Positions 1 to 6,999 of a stretch of 64,000 bases of DNA are shown here, piece by piece. The DNA is from an uncultured Clostridia bacterium (GTDB taxonomy: Bacteria; Bacillota; Clostridia; Christensenellales; Aristaeellaceae), in the NCBI GenBank assembly GCA_934631025.1, contig CAKTXR010000004.1, positions 46,671 to 110,670 of the forward strand, read 5' to 3'. A model generated the notes under the pieces. The model searched no databases and was not told the origin of the DNA. It saw only the letters and a list, made by a program, of their open reading frames with translations. Every line of letters starts with the position of its first letter. Position 1 is the stretch's first letter. A program made the position numbers and the translations under genes.

Positions 1-55
1 TTTCAGGCTCGAAAGCGGCCTTTCGTCCGTCCCGCTTGATGATGGTTTCGGTCAT
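1..55 (-). CDS. ATP-cone protein N-terminus, probably ribonucleotide reductase (partial)
   Basis: Only the first 18 codons are inside the window. They read MTETIIKRDGRKAAFEPE, the usual opening of an ATP-cone domain (the allosteric nucleotide-binding module of ribonucleotide reductases and of NrdR). A GGAGG ribosome site precedes the ATG by about 8 bases. An NrdR-box pair overlapping a perfect promoter lies about 100 bases upstream, which favours a ribonucleotide reductase, most likely the anaerobic class III enzyme NrdD or a class II enzyme. The class cannot be decided from this fragment; NrdR itself is less likely because its ATP-cone follows an N-terminal zinc ribbon. Confidence 0.6.
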   Translation of the reverse strand, partial: MTETIIKRDGRKAAFEPE

Positions 56-153
56 GGCAGTTTTCCTCCGGCATTTCATTTTTGCATCTGTTGGACAGCA
101 CAGTAAAGGAGCAGGCATCGCTCCATGCCCGCTCCGGTGAAGCTCGACGATAT

Positions 154-201
154 ACACATTATATAGTGGATGAACTCGGATGTCAATACAATATGTGGGT
201 T
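154..201 (-). promoter_or_regulatory. NrdR-box pair overlapping a consensus promoter
   Basis: On the minus strand TTGACA (181-186) and TATAAT (158-163) are separated by exactly 17 bases, a perfect sigma-A promoter pointing at the partial gene at 1-55. A 16-base NrdR-like palindrome at 154-169 matches ACACWATATATWGTGT at 14 of 16 positions and covers the -10. A second weaker copy at 186-201 (11 of 16) touches the -35. The two copies are 32 bases apart, the spacing known for paired NrdR boxes. Repression by NrdR is therefore expected. Confidence 0.75.
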
Positions 202-352
202 CGTGCGCAATTTTACAGGGCGTTCGGTTTGCGGCGTACAGTCCTTAAAGGGACGCGCGCGCAACACGGTTTTCATTGTACGACAGCCGAGGGGCGCTGT
301 CAAGGGGGCGCGGCCATTTTTGTATGGTTTGACCTTCAGACTTTCGAATGGA

Positions 353-736
353 TCAAAAAATATTGCTGATCATGAACTGCTCCTCGATAAAGAGGTGTTC
401 TATGGCCAGCTCGAGCAGCATCATCGAGCGGTGCAGGTCGTCGATGTCGCCCACGGTGAGGTTGGCGTCGGCTTCAGTGATCAGCTCGGTCACGGCGTGC
501 AGCGTTTCGTGCGGCGATATGGTCTCCAGCAGCGGTTCGTGCCACGCCCACATATCGGCCATCTGCGTGATCTGTTCGGCGGCCTCGTCGTTTTTTCCGG
601 CCTCCAGCAGCTTGACGGTGCTGACGCGCATCTCTTCCATCTCCAGCGCGACGTGCCGTATGAGCAGCATTCCGGACACGCAGATGCCCAGAGACAGCGC
701 CAGCACGAACAGCATTGTAATCAGCGATCGCTTCAT
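353..736 (-). CDS. DUF4363 family protein
   Basis: The 127-residue product has one N-terminal hydrophobic segment (about residues 5-27), then an acidic, helical extracytoplasmic domain. The sequence and the position directly after a YetF-type gene match the DUF4363 family, which commonly accompanies DUF421/YetF proteins in spore-forming Firmicutes. The start is one base from the yetF stop, so the two genes are almost certainly co-transcribed and translationally coupled. Molecular function is unknown; a role with YetF at the membrane is an inference from linkage. Confidence 0.75.
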   Translation of the reverse strand: MKRSLITMLFVLALSLGICVSGMLLIRHVALEMEEMRVSTVKLLEAGKNDEAAEQITQMADMWAWHEPLLETISPHETLHAVTELITEADANLTVGDIDDLHRSMMLLELAIEHLFIEEQFMISNIF

Positions 737-737
737 A

Positions 738-1454
738 TCACCATTTCACCTCACCCGGGTCGATCGCCTGGAACTGCGTGACGTTTCCGGCGCGATCCTG
801 TATCATCATGCGGCCCTGCGTGTCCAGACTGCAAAAAAATACGCTCTCCGCGGCCAGCCGGCGCGAGGACAGCATCCGCTCGAGCTGAGCCTGTGTAAGC
901 TGCGCCGTGCCGAGATTGCCCGTCTGGATGCGGCCGTCCATGATGAGCGTCATGGGCAGGCCCTCGTAGCCGGGGTCGACGTTCACTTCGGCGGCGGTGG
1001 GCGGGCGCTTGTCGGCGTAGGGGAAGGCGTTGATTGCGCCGTTGGCCTCGACGACGGCGGTTTCCACCTCGGCGGGGTCGAGTATGCCCGATGTGCGCAA
1101 GCCCTCCAGCACGTCGGCGATGGTCAGGCAGAGCTTTTTCATCTCCTGCTGCTGCCAGACGCCCTTTGAAATGATGAGCGAGGGCTTGCCGGAAAAGAAC
1201 GAGCGCATCCGGTCGGAGCGCAGGCTCATCAGCGTGATCGCCGAATGGGCGACGAACAGCGCGGCCACCGGCAGCAGGCCGTGCAGCAGCGGTGTGGCCA
1301 CGTCGCTCATCGGCGAGGCGACCAGATTGGCGATGAGCATGGTCATGACGAATTCGTAGGGCTGGAGCTGGCCCATCTGGCGCTTGCCCATGGCGCGCGT
1401 AAAGGCCACGAGGGCGATATAGAGCAGCAATGCGCGGATAAAGAGCGTGAGCAA
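738..1454 (-). CDS. DUF421 / YetF family membrane protein
   Basis: The product (238 residues) has about three N-terminal transmembrane helices with the family-typical GKRQMGQLQPYEFV stretch, followed by a soluble alpha/beta DUF421 domain ending in a region about DxxGR. An upstream ATG at 1487 exists but has no ribosome site. A TTG at 1454 is preceded at 8 bases by AGGAGG, so I take TTG as the start; this removes 11 polar residues ahead of the first helix. YetF-type proteins are linked to spore-membrane and stress functions in Bacillus, but no biochemical role is established. Forms an operon with the DUF4363 gene. Confidence 0.8.
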   Translation of the reverse strand: MLTLFIRALLLYIALVAFTRAMGKRQMGQLQPYEFVMTMLIANLVASPMSDVATPLLHGLLPVAALFVAHSAITLMSLRSDRMRSFFSGKPSLIISKGVWQQQEMKKLCLTIADVLEGLRTSGILDPAEVETAVVEANGAINAFPYADKRPPTAAEVNVDPGYEGLPMTLIMDGRIQTGNLGTAQLTQAQLERMLSSRRLAAESVFFCSLDTQGRMMIQDRAGNVTQFQAIDPGEVKW

Positions 1455-1543
1455 GGAAAATTCCTCCTCTCTGTAATCGCTCCTCATTATGGCCGGAAAA
1501 GATTAGAATTATACTAGAAAACAGCGTGAAAACGCCAGAAAAC

Positions 1544-1572
1544 TTGATATTATAGCCGCAAGCGGGTATAAT
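1544..1572 (+). promoter_or_regulatory. Sigma-A promoter for the zinc-ribbon gene
   Basis: TTGATA (1544-1549) and TATAAT (1567-1572) are separated by 17 bases, about 80 bases before the ATG at 1652. The orientation matches the zinc-ribbon gene. A TATAAT on the opposite strand (1508-1513) could serve yetF but has no good -35. Confidence 0.65.
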
Positions 1573-1651
1573 AAGACCATGGAATGAGGCAAGCAACGCC
1601 GGCATACAGTTCCTGTGAGCCGGTTTGACCATGACAGAAGGAGTGAATATT

Positions 1652-2248
1652 ATGGCATTTTTTGATGAACTGAGCAAGAAGGCGGGCAGCATCGCCGCGT
1701 CCGCGCAGAAGACCGCCAATGTGGCGAAGATTCAGCACCAGATCAGTCAGAAGCAGTCCGAGTTTGACGCGCTGTATCATCAGATCGGCCAGATCTATTA
1801 CAGCTGCCGTCAGCGCGGCGTGCAGCCCGATGAGAGCATCGGCGCGCTGTGCGATCGCGTCACCGCGTTGTGCCAGGAGATCGAGGAACTGCGCGGCGAG
1901 GTCGACCGCATCCGCAACGTTCGCCGCTGTGCCGCCTGCGGCAAGGTGATCGACCGCAACGTGAAGTTCTGCCCCAACTGCGGCGCGAAGGCCGCCGAGG
2001 AAGCCCCCAAGGCTGAGGAAGAACCCAAGGCTGAGGAAGCGCCTGAAGCCGCCGAGGAGCCCAAGGCCGAGGACAGCAAGGTCTACATCAACTGGCCCAA
2101 GGCCGAGGAAAAGGCTGAAGAGAAGTCCGAGGAGAAGCCTGAGCAGAAGGCGGACGACGAGTGCGCTGCCTGCGGCGGCTGTGCGTGCTCCTGCGGCGCC
2201 GAGGAAGCGCCCGAGGGCGAGAACGCTGATTCCGACAAGGCCGAATAA
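1652..2248 (+). CDS. Zinc-ribbon protein with acidic repeat tail
   Basis: The product (198 residues) starts with a helical/coiled-coil segment (about residues 1-90) followed by a zinc ribbon CAACGK...CPNCGAK (about 96-118). A long low-complexity stretch rich in Glu, Ala, Lys and Pro (about 120-175) follows, then a second Cys cluster CAACGGCACSCG near the C terminus. AGAAGGAG lies 9 bases before this ATG; a more upstream TTG in the same frame (1625) lacks a ribosome site. No catalytic motif is visible. Zinc-ribbon proteins of this layout occur in many Firmicutes without a known role. The terminal Cys-rich group is unusual and could bind a second metal. Confidence 0.7.
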   Translation: MAFFDELSKKAGSIAASAQKTANVAKIQHQISQKQSEFDALYHQIGQIYYSCRQRGVQPDESIGALCDRVTALCQEIEELRGEVDRIRNVRRCAACGKVIDRNVKFCPNCGAKAAEEAPKAEEEPKAEEAPEAAEEPKAEDSKVYINWPKAEEKAEEKSEEKPEQKADDECAACGGCACSCGAEEAPEGENADSDKAE

Positions 2249-2321
2249 CGCGCCTGCCAGGAGCCGGTTCCAGCGCCTTACATGGGGTGGGCGGTTGGAC
2301 AGGTTTGCGAAAAGCGCATAA

Positions 2322-2360
2322 AAAGAAACGGAAGGGGAGAATATCCTCTTCCGTTTCTTT
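2322..2360. terminator. Bidirectional intrinsic terminator
   Basis: AAAGAAACGGAAG (2322-2334) pairs with CTTCCGTTTCTTT (2348-2360), with extra GGGA/TCCT pairs inside. The A- and T-rich stem ends provide a U-tract in either direction, between the converging zinc-ribbon and membrane-protein genes. Confidence 0.75.
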
Positions 2361-2387
2361 GCGTTGTGGAGCATTTCGAGATTGCAT

Positions 2388-3074
2388 TCACCAGGCGCTT
2401 TCGTCGGCATTGCCGTCGGCGTTCTGGAGCGCTTCAAGGCGCTGGCGGCGCTGGCCAAGGCCCAGTCCGAACAGCAGGCCGCCGAGTACGATGACGACCG
2501 CGCCGATGGCCAGCATGGCCAGCCTGTCCGAATCGACCGACTTTTTGTAGGCCGTTTCGTCCGCGCCGCGGTATTTCAGCTCGAGCTTCACCGTGGTATA
2601 GTCCGCGCTGTCCGTGCCGAACACTTCGTCGACGTAGGAATCGAGGAAAGTAGAAAATTCGCTGTCCAGCGTCGATGCGCCGACGTACATCGCCATGCGC
2701 AGATCGCCGATGTTCTGCGACGAATCGTTCAGATAGTCCATGACGCTGGAAAACAGCGCGCTGTTGAGCGGCACCTTGATCGCCGTGACGACCCATTCGT
2801 CGTTCGCCATGCCGAAGGCGACGGCGCACTCATAGGAGGTGGTTTTTCCATCCTCCTCGGTGTAGCCGAACTGATCGAGGATCACAGCGTCCTCAATGTA
2901 GTAGTGCTTTCCGGAGGTCAGCGCGTCGGGGCTGATCGTGGTTGCGTCGATCGCCTCTCGGGGGATGGTCAGGCCGGCAACGGCGGCGAACAGCCCGAGA
3001 ATGATCAGCAAAATCCCCACAATCAGACGGAATTTCTCGTTTCTGCGCGGAACGACGATCGGAATGAAGGCCAT
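2388..3074 (-). CDS. Two-helix membrane protein of unknown function
   Basis: The 228-residue product has a transmembrane helix near residues 16-38, an acidic extracytoplasmic domain of about 150 residues, and a second Gly-rich helix near residues 183-205, followed by a short charged tail. AAAGGAG precedes the ATG by about 8 bases. I recognise no family. The topology (helix, outside domain, helix) resembles sensor or adaptor membrane proteins, but nothing points to a ligand. Its reading direction opposes the zinc-ribbon gene and it is separated from the next upstream gene by a strong terminator, so it is probably a single transcription unit. Confidence 0.65.
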   Translation of the reverse strand: MAFIPIVVPRRNEKFRLIVGILLIILGLFAAVAGLTIPREAIDATTISPDALTSGKHYYIEDAVILDQFGYTEEDGKTTSYECAVAFGMANDEWVVTAIKVPLNSALFSSVMDYLNDSSQNIGDLRMAMYVGASTLDSEFSTFLDSYVDEVFGTDSADYTTVKLELKYRGADETAYKKSVDSDRLAMLAIGAVVIVLGGLLFGLGLGQRRQRLEALQNADGNADESAW

Positions 3075-3099
3075 GGCACGTCTCCTTTCTTTTGCGGCG

Positions 3100-3137
3100 A
3101 AAAAGCCCCGTCCGGCTTGTGAAAAGCCGAACGGGGC
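3100..3137 (-). terminator. Intrinsic terminator of the oxidoreductase gene
   Basis: GCCCCGTCCGGCTT (3105-3118) and AAGCCGAACGGGGC (3124-3137) form a 13-pair stem with one mismatch. On the minus strand the stem is followed by TTTT, ending transcription of the gene at 3152-4321. Confidence 0.85.
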
Positions 3138-3151
3138 GTGAAATCAGAGAC

Positions 3152-4321
3152 TTAGATCTCCGGGATCTCGATCTTGATCTCGTGGCCGACCTCGGCGGAC
3201 TTGCAGATGCCGTCGATGATGGCCTGGTTGTACAGGATCTGGCTGGTGGGAACGGGCGCGGGCGTGCCGTTCTTCACAGCATCCAGGAAGCCGCGGATCT
3301 TGATGTCGAACAGGCCGGGGCCCTTGTGGGGGATCAGCGGGATGGTGGTCTGCACATGGTTGCCGGCAACGTCATGATACAGGGTCATCGGGCTGGTGAA
3401 GGTGCCGTTCCAGCAATCGGTCGAGGGGATGCGCAGAGCACCCTCGGTGCCGAAGAGGATGGTGTCACCGGGGGTGTCGACGTGCATGGCCCAGGCGATA
3501 CGGAAGTCCAGGATGACGTCGCCTTCCAGGCGGACGAACGCGGCGGCGAAATCGTCAACGCTGAAGCGCTTGGCGTTCTCCTCGGCGGTGTGGAACTTGT
3601 CGGGGGTGGCGTACTTCGGGTTGGTTCCGAAGTAGGCGGACTTGTAGCCGGAAACGGTCAGGGGCTTCGGATAGCCGATGGCGTTCAGCACGACGTCCAG
3701 AGAATAGCAGCCGATGTCGCCCAGAGCGCCGATGCCGGCGGTCTTCTTCTCGATGAAGGTGCTGTTCGGGATGCCGCGACGGCGGCCGCCGCCGGTCTGG
3801 ATGTAGTAGATCTTGCCCAGAACGCCGGAATCGACGATCTTCTTGATGTTCTGCATGTTCTCATCGCCGCGGGGCTGGAAGCCGATGGACAGAACCTTGC
3901 CGCTCTTCTTCTCGGCGCGCATGACTTCAACGGCCTCTTCAGTGGTGACGGTGAAGGGCTTTTCCAGCAGGACGTTCACGCCATGCTCGAGAGCGTAGAT
4001 GGTGGGAACGGCGTGGGCCGCATTGTACGTGCAGACGGAAACGGCGTCCAGCTGCTCGTTATCGATCATTTCCTTGTGGCTGGGATAGAAGTGAACGCCC
4101 TCAACGCCAAAGCGCTCCATGAAGGCTTCGGCCTTGCCGGGGATCAGATCGGCGGCGGCGACGACTTCGACGTCGGGCATGTTCTTGTAGCTCTGGATAT
4201 GAGCCTCGGCGATCCAGCCGGTGCCGATGATGCCCACTTTCAGCTTGCGGGACGTGTCAACCTTTTTCTCTTCTTCGGCCTGAGTAAACTGGCTCAGGAC
4301 CGCATCAGCGTTTTTGCCCAT
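3152..4321 (-). CDS. Gfo/Idh/MocA family NAD(P)-dependent oxidoreductase
   Basis: The product (389 residues) carries a Rossmann nucleotide-binding start VGIIGTGWIAEAHI near residue 32, the family EKP motif (LLEKPFTV), and the GDIGCYSLD region of the C-terminal substrate domain. These enzymes oxidise or reduce sugars and cyclitols at a hydroxyl group in the cytoplasm. A GGAGG 8 bases upstream fixes the ATG at 4321; a longer frame to 4420 has no ribosome site. It has an extra N-terminal tail of about 30 mostly polar residues before the Rossmann fold. A TATAAT (4377-4382, minus) lies about 55 bases upstream. No sugar-specific neighbour identifies the substrate. Confidence 0.85.
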   Translation of the reverse strand: MGKNADAVLSQFTQAEEEKKVDTSRKLKVGIIGTGWIAEAHIQSYKNMPDVEVVAAADLIPGKAEAFMERFGVEGVHFYPSHKEMIDNEQLDAVSVCTYNAAHAVPTIYALEHGVNVLLEKPFTVTTEEAVEVMRAEKKSGKVLSIGFQPRGDENMQNIKKIVDSGVLGKIYYIQTGGGRRRGIPNSTFIEKKTAGIGALGDIGCYSLDVVLNAIGYPKPLTVSGYKSAYFGTNPKYATPDKFHTAEENAKRFSVDDFAAAFVRLEGDVILDFRIAWAMHVDTPGDTILFGTEGALRIPSTDCWNGTFTSPMTLYHDVAGNHVQTTIPLIPHKGPGLFDIKIRGFLDAVKNGTPAPVPTSQILYNQAIIDGICKSAEVGHEIKIEIPEI

Positions 4322-4462
4322 GTGGATATACCTCCCCAATATTGCGTCGCAGGGACACATTTTCCCTACACAGCAAATTATAGCATATTCCTCGCCGGAA
4401 GGGAAGAGCCAATTTTTCAATTTTGCCGCTCTTTTTATTCTTTCTGATCTATTATGGGAAAA

Positions 4463-4499
4463 AATCCAACAAAAGGAGCCGCCCTGTGCAGACGGCTCC
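4463..4499 (-). terminator. Intrinsic terminator of the secreted protein gene
   Basis: GGAGCCG (4475-4481) and CGGCTCC (4493-4499) form a stem; on the minus strand TTTTG and then a second T-rich run follow. It ends the gene at 4519-5937. Confidence 0.75.
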
Positions 4500-4518
4500 C
4501 TGTAAGATGAAAACGATG

Positions 4519-5937
4519 TTACTCAACGCCGAAGAAGGAAAGCAGATCGGCCATGCCGGGCGCGGCGGCGATGATCGCGGCGGCGCTGTTGTATACGTTG
4601 AAGAACTCGCTGGTCAGCGCATCCACCTCGTCGCTGTCGGGATCGGAGAGATCGACAACGTCGTCGCTGGCGGCGAAGGCCTGATCGGAAGTGTACACGC
4701 GCAGCTCGGTCTCAAGACCGACGGTGATCGTCTCGCCGTCCTGGCTGATCTCGAGCACCAGCTTTCCGGGATAGGTCGTGCCGGTCTCGTCGGTCACGGT
4801 TTCGCCCGCCAGATAGGTGAGCGTGCAATCGACGGTATCCTCGTACAGCTCGCCCTCGTAGAGGTAGTCCTCAAAGTAGGAGAAGCTCAGAGTCGTGCTT
4901 CTGGCGGCCCTATTGGTCGCAAAGAGCAGATGGAAGCCTTCGCCTTCGCTCTTGCCGTTTTCCTCGATGTTGTCCATGTAGAGGGAAGCGGTCACGTCGC
5001 CGTCGCCCTTGGGCGCAACGACGTCGGCGATCAGATAATTCTTCTCAGCGGACTCGTCGGGCAGCTCGGCATAGACGTTGACGTGCGTGTCGGCTTCGTT
5101 GTTGAATACGACGGTCTGGAAGGAGGCGAACGCCTCGGAATCCGCGCTTTCGGAAATGTCATAGGAGATGACGAAATCGCTGTTGTCGGTGACCAGCACA
5201 TAGCCGGCGACGGCGAAGTCCGCATCGGCGTTTTCGGTCGTTTCAATCTCTCCGCCGGCGGCGGTCACGAGCGCGGTGAACGCGTCCAGCAGGTCGCTTA
5301 CCAGCGTATCCAGCTCGGGATCGAGCGCGCGGAGATCCTCGATCAGCTTGACGACGTCGGCATAGGTGGTGGAGAAGTCGTAGCAGCCGCCGGTCAGCGT
5401 GGTTTCGTCGTCGTATTCGAAGCTGGTGTCCGCATTATATTCGATGTTCAGCGCCTTGGAGGCCAGCTCGCCCGCCTGAGAAACGACGTCCTGAGAGGGC
5501 ACATAGTTTATCAGCGCGGTGAACGCGTCGGCCAGCGCGGTCATCTGCGGCTCGAGCGCGGCAAGGCTTTCCTGCATATCGCCGAAGCCGGATTCCAGCT
5601 CGTCGGTCAGCAGGGAGAGGGGCAGCTTGACGCTCTTGGTCATGCCGTCCAGACTGGCGATAATGGACTCGCCGTCCCAGTTCGCGCCGCCGCTCAGCGC
5701 GGTCTGATCGCCGCCCATGAGGGAGAGCAGCAGGCGGCCCGCGCCGTTTTCTGCGTCCACGCCGCCGTCGAGGGTCAGCGCGATTTCAGCGGTACAGGTC
5801 TGATCGCCGTAGGTAATGGAGGGGTTTTTCAGCGTGAGGGCGGCGGAGGAATAGCTCTCGGCCAGGGCGCTCAGCGGCGCGCAGGCCAGCACCAGCGCCA
5901 GGATCAGGGCCAGCAGGGACAGATGCTTGCGGTTCAT
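4519..5937 (-). CDS. Secreted protein of unknown function
   Basis: The product (472 residues) begins with a clear signal peptide (residues 1-25, cleavage after SALA). The alternative VLAC at residues 14-17 would also satisfy a loose lipoprotein rule, so anchoring is uncertain. The mature part is acidic, rich in Ser, Thr, Asp and Ala, with beta-rich segments and no motif I recognise. AAAGGAG lies 7 bases before the ATG at 5937; the in-frame ATG at 5964 has none. It stands alone between two terminators, with its own promoter that contains a palindrome. Confidence 0.65.
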   Translation of the reverse strand: MNRKHLSLLALILALVLACAPLSALAESYSSAALTLKNPSITYGDQTCTAEIALTLDGGVDAENGAGRLLLSLMGGDQTALSGGANWDGESIIASLDGMTKSVKLPLSLLTDELESGFGDMQESLAALEPQMTALADAFTALINYVPSQDVVSQAGELASKALNIEYNADTSFEYDDETTLTGGCYDFSTTYADVVKLIEDLRALDPELDTLVSDLLDAFTALVTAAGGEIETTENADADFAVAGYVLVTDNSDFVISYDISESADSEAFASFQTVVFNNEADTHVNVYAELPDESAEKNYLIADVVAPKGDGDVTASLYMDNIEENGKSEGEGFHLLFATNRAARSTTLSFSYFEDYLYEGELYEDTVDCTLTYLAGETVTDETGTTYPGKLVLEISQDGETITVGLETELRVYTSDQAFAASDDVVDLSDPDSDEVDALTSEFFNVYNSAAAIIAAAPGMADLLSFFGVE

Positions 5938-5979
5938 GTCGGATCTCCTTTCATCGTTGGGCACTTAACCAGTATCTTA

Positions 5980-6008
5980 AGCATACAGTATTTGCGCGCA
6001 AAATGCAA
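5980..6008 (-). promoter_or_regulatory. Promoter with palindrome in the spacer
   Basis: On the minus strand TTGCAT (6003-6008) and TATGCT (5980-5985) are 17 bases apart. The spacer holds a perfect 12-base palindrome TTTGCGCGCAAA (5991-6002), a likely repressor or activator site for the secreted protein gene. Confidence 0.6.
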
Positions 6009-6099
6009 CACCAATCTTTTCAATCGTCGCTCTGAACGTCTCAAAACGTCATTTTGCCGGACGGGCGCGCATATCATGGCGGCAAAGGGGTGATTCATC

Positions 6100-6501
6100 A
6101 TGGCGGAACAATCAAGGAGGGGCGTTGTCGCGGCGCTTCTGCGCGGGCTGGCCGCGGCCGTGGGCGCAACGCTTCTCGGTATGCTGATTCTCGCGGCGCT
6201 GGTGGTGTGGGCGGCGCTGAGCGACACGGCGCTGGGCGCGCTCAATCAGACGCTCAAGCTGATCGCCATCGCCGTGGGCGCGCTGTGCGCGGTGCGGCCG
6301 GGCGGCGAGCGCGGGCTGGTGAAGGGCGCGTGCGTGGGGCTGATCTACATCGCGCTGGGCTACGGCGTGTGCGCGATCTTTAACGATCTGCTGGTCACGC
6401 CGTCCATGCTGGCGCTCGAGCTGCTCATGGGGCTGGGGATCGGCGCGCTGTGCGGCGCGATCACGGCCAATCTGCGTCCCCTGCGCCGAAAGCGCGCGTA
6501 A
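6100..6501 (+). CDS. TIGR04086 family membrane protein
   Basis: The product (133 residues) has four predicted hydrophobic helices with a short Arg-rich start (RRG) and a basic end (RPLRRKRA). Length and helix pattern match the TIGR04086/YrzE group of small Firmicutes membrane proteins, whose function is unknown. It is a lone plus-strand gene followed by a strong terminator. The reading is supported by GC-rich codon usage like its neighbours; the family match is from pattern recall rather than a search. Confidence 0.7.
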   Translation: MAEQSRRGVVAALLRGLAAAVGATLLGMLILAALVVWAALSDTALGALNQTLKLIAIAVGALCAVRPGGERGLVKGACVGLIYIALGYGVCAIFNDLLVTPSMLALELLMGLGIGALCGAITANLRPLRRKRA

Positions 6502-6507
6502 AGCCAT

Positions 6508-6543
6508 GCGGTGCGTTTCTGTGATGAAGCGCGCCGTTTTTTT
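6508..6543 (+). terminator. Intrinsic terminator
   Basis: GCGGTGCGTTTC (6508-6519) pairs with GAAGCGCGCCGT (6526-6537), 12 pairs including three G-U, followed by a T7 run (6537-6543). It closes the TIGR04086 gene. Confidence 0.8.
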
Positions 6544-6583
6544 GTCGGGCGCGCCGGGCGTCCGGCGTCGGCTCTGTGGGGTG

Positions 6584-6836
6584 TCGCCGGTTTTGCAAGT
6601 CCGTTGCCAGCTCCGCGAGTCCATTAATAGACCTGCAAAGTGTCATCAGTTTCGCGAGCTATCACCAGTTCCGCGGGTTGTTGCCAGATCCATGAGTTGT
6701 TGCCAGTTTCGCGAGCTATCGCCAGCCCCGCGAATTATCGCCAGTTCCGCGAGCTGTCGTCATCTCTGCGAGTACATTGCTGGTTTTGTGAGTTCACCAT
6801 TCGCTTTACGAGTTTGCCGCCAGTTCCGTGAATCGT
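6584..6836. repeat. Degenerate 19-bp tandem repeat array, about 13 units
   Basis: Units begin at 6643, 6662, 6681, 6700, 6719, 6738, 6757 and 6776 in exact 19-base register, with looser units on both sides. The consensus is about TYGCCAGTTCCGCGAGYTR. Because 19 is not a multiple of three, the only long frame through it repeats every 57 bases, and it lacks a ribosome site, so the array is unlikely to encode protein. It lies in a 498-base gap between two converging genes; the rest of that gap (6837-6999) holds nothing I can name. Confidence 0.85.
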
Positions 6837-6999
6837 TCGCCCGCCGCGTTGCTCCGGCGCTGGATGTTCACGCGCCGTCTGCATTCGCGGCGGCTGTACG
6901 TCGCGACGCTCGATTTTCAGCGCAATTCGGCGCTCTTTTTGCGTAAACGTGCGGAAAATCTCACTTTTAATCGCGGTGGGAGGACGGCGCGCCGCTCCC

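Noticed and set aside
4423..6093. Long plus-strand open frame of 556 codons opposite the secreted-protein gene
   Set aside because: It is the mirror of the minus-strand gene, which has a signal peptide, ribosome site, promoter and terminator; the plus frame has none and its product is low-complexity.
6584..6836. CRISPR array
   Set aside because: Repeats are contiguous with no spacers, are too short and too divergent, and no cas genes are nearby.
6506..6946. Open frame through the 19-bp array
   Set aside because: No ribosome site, and the protein repeat every 19 residues only reflects the 19-base period read three times.
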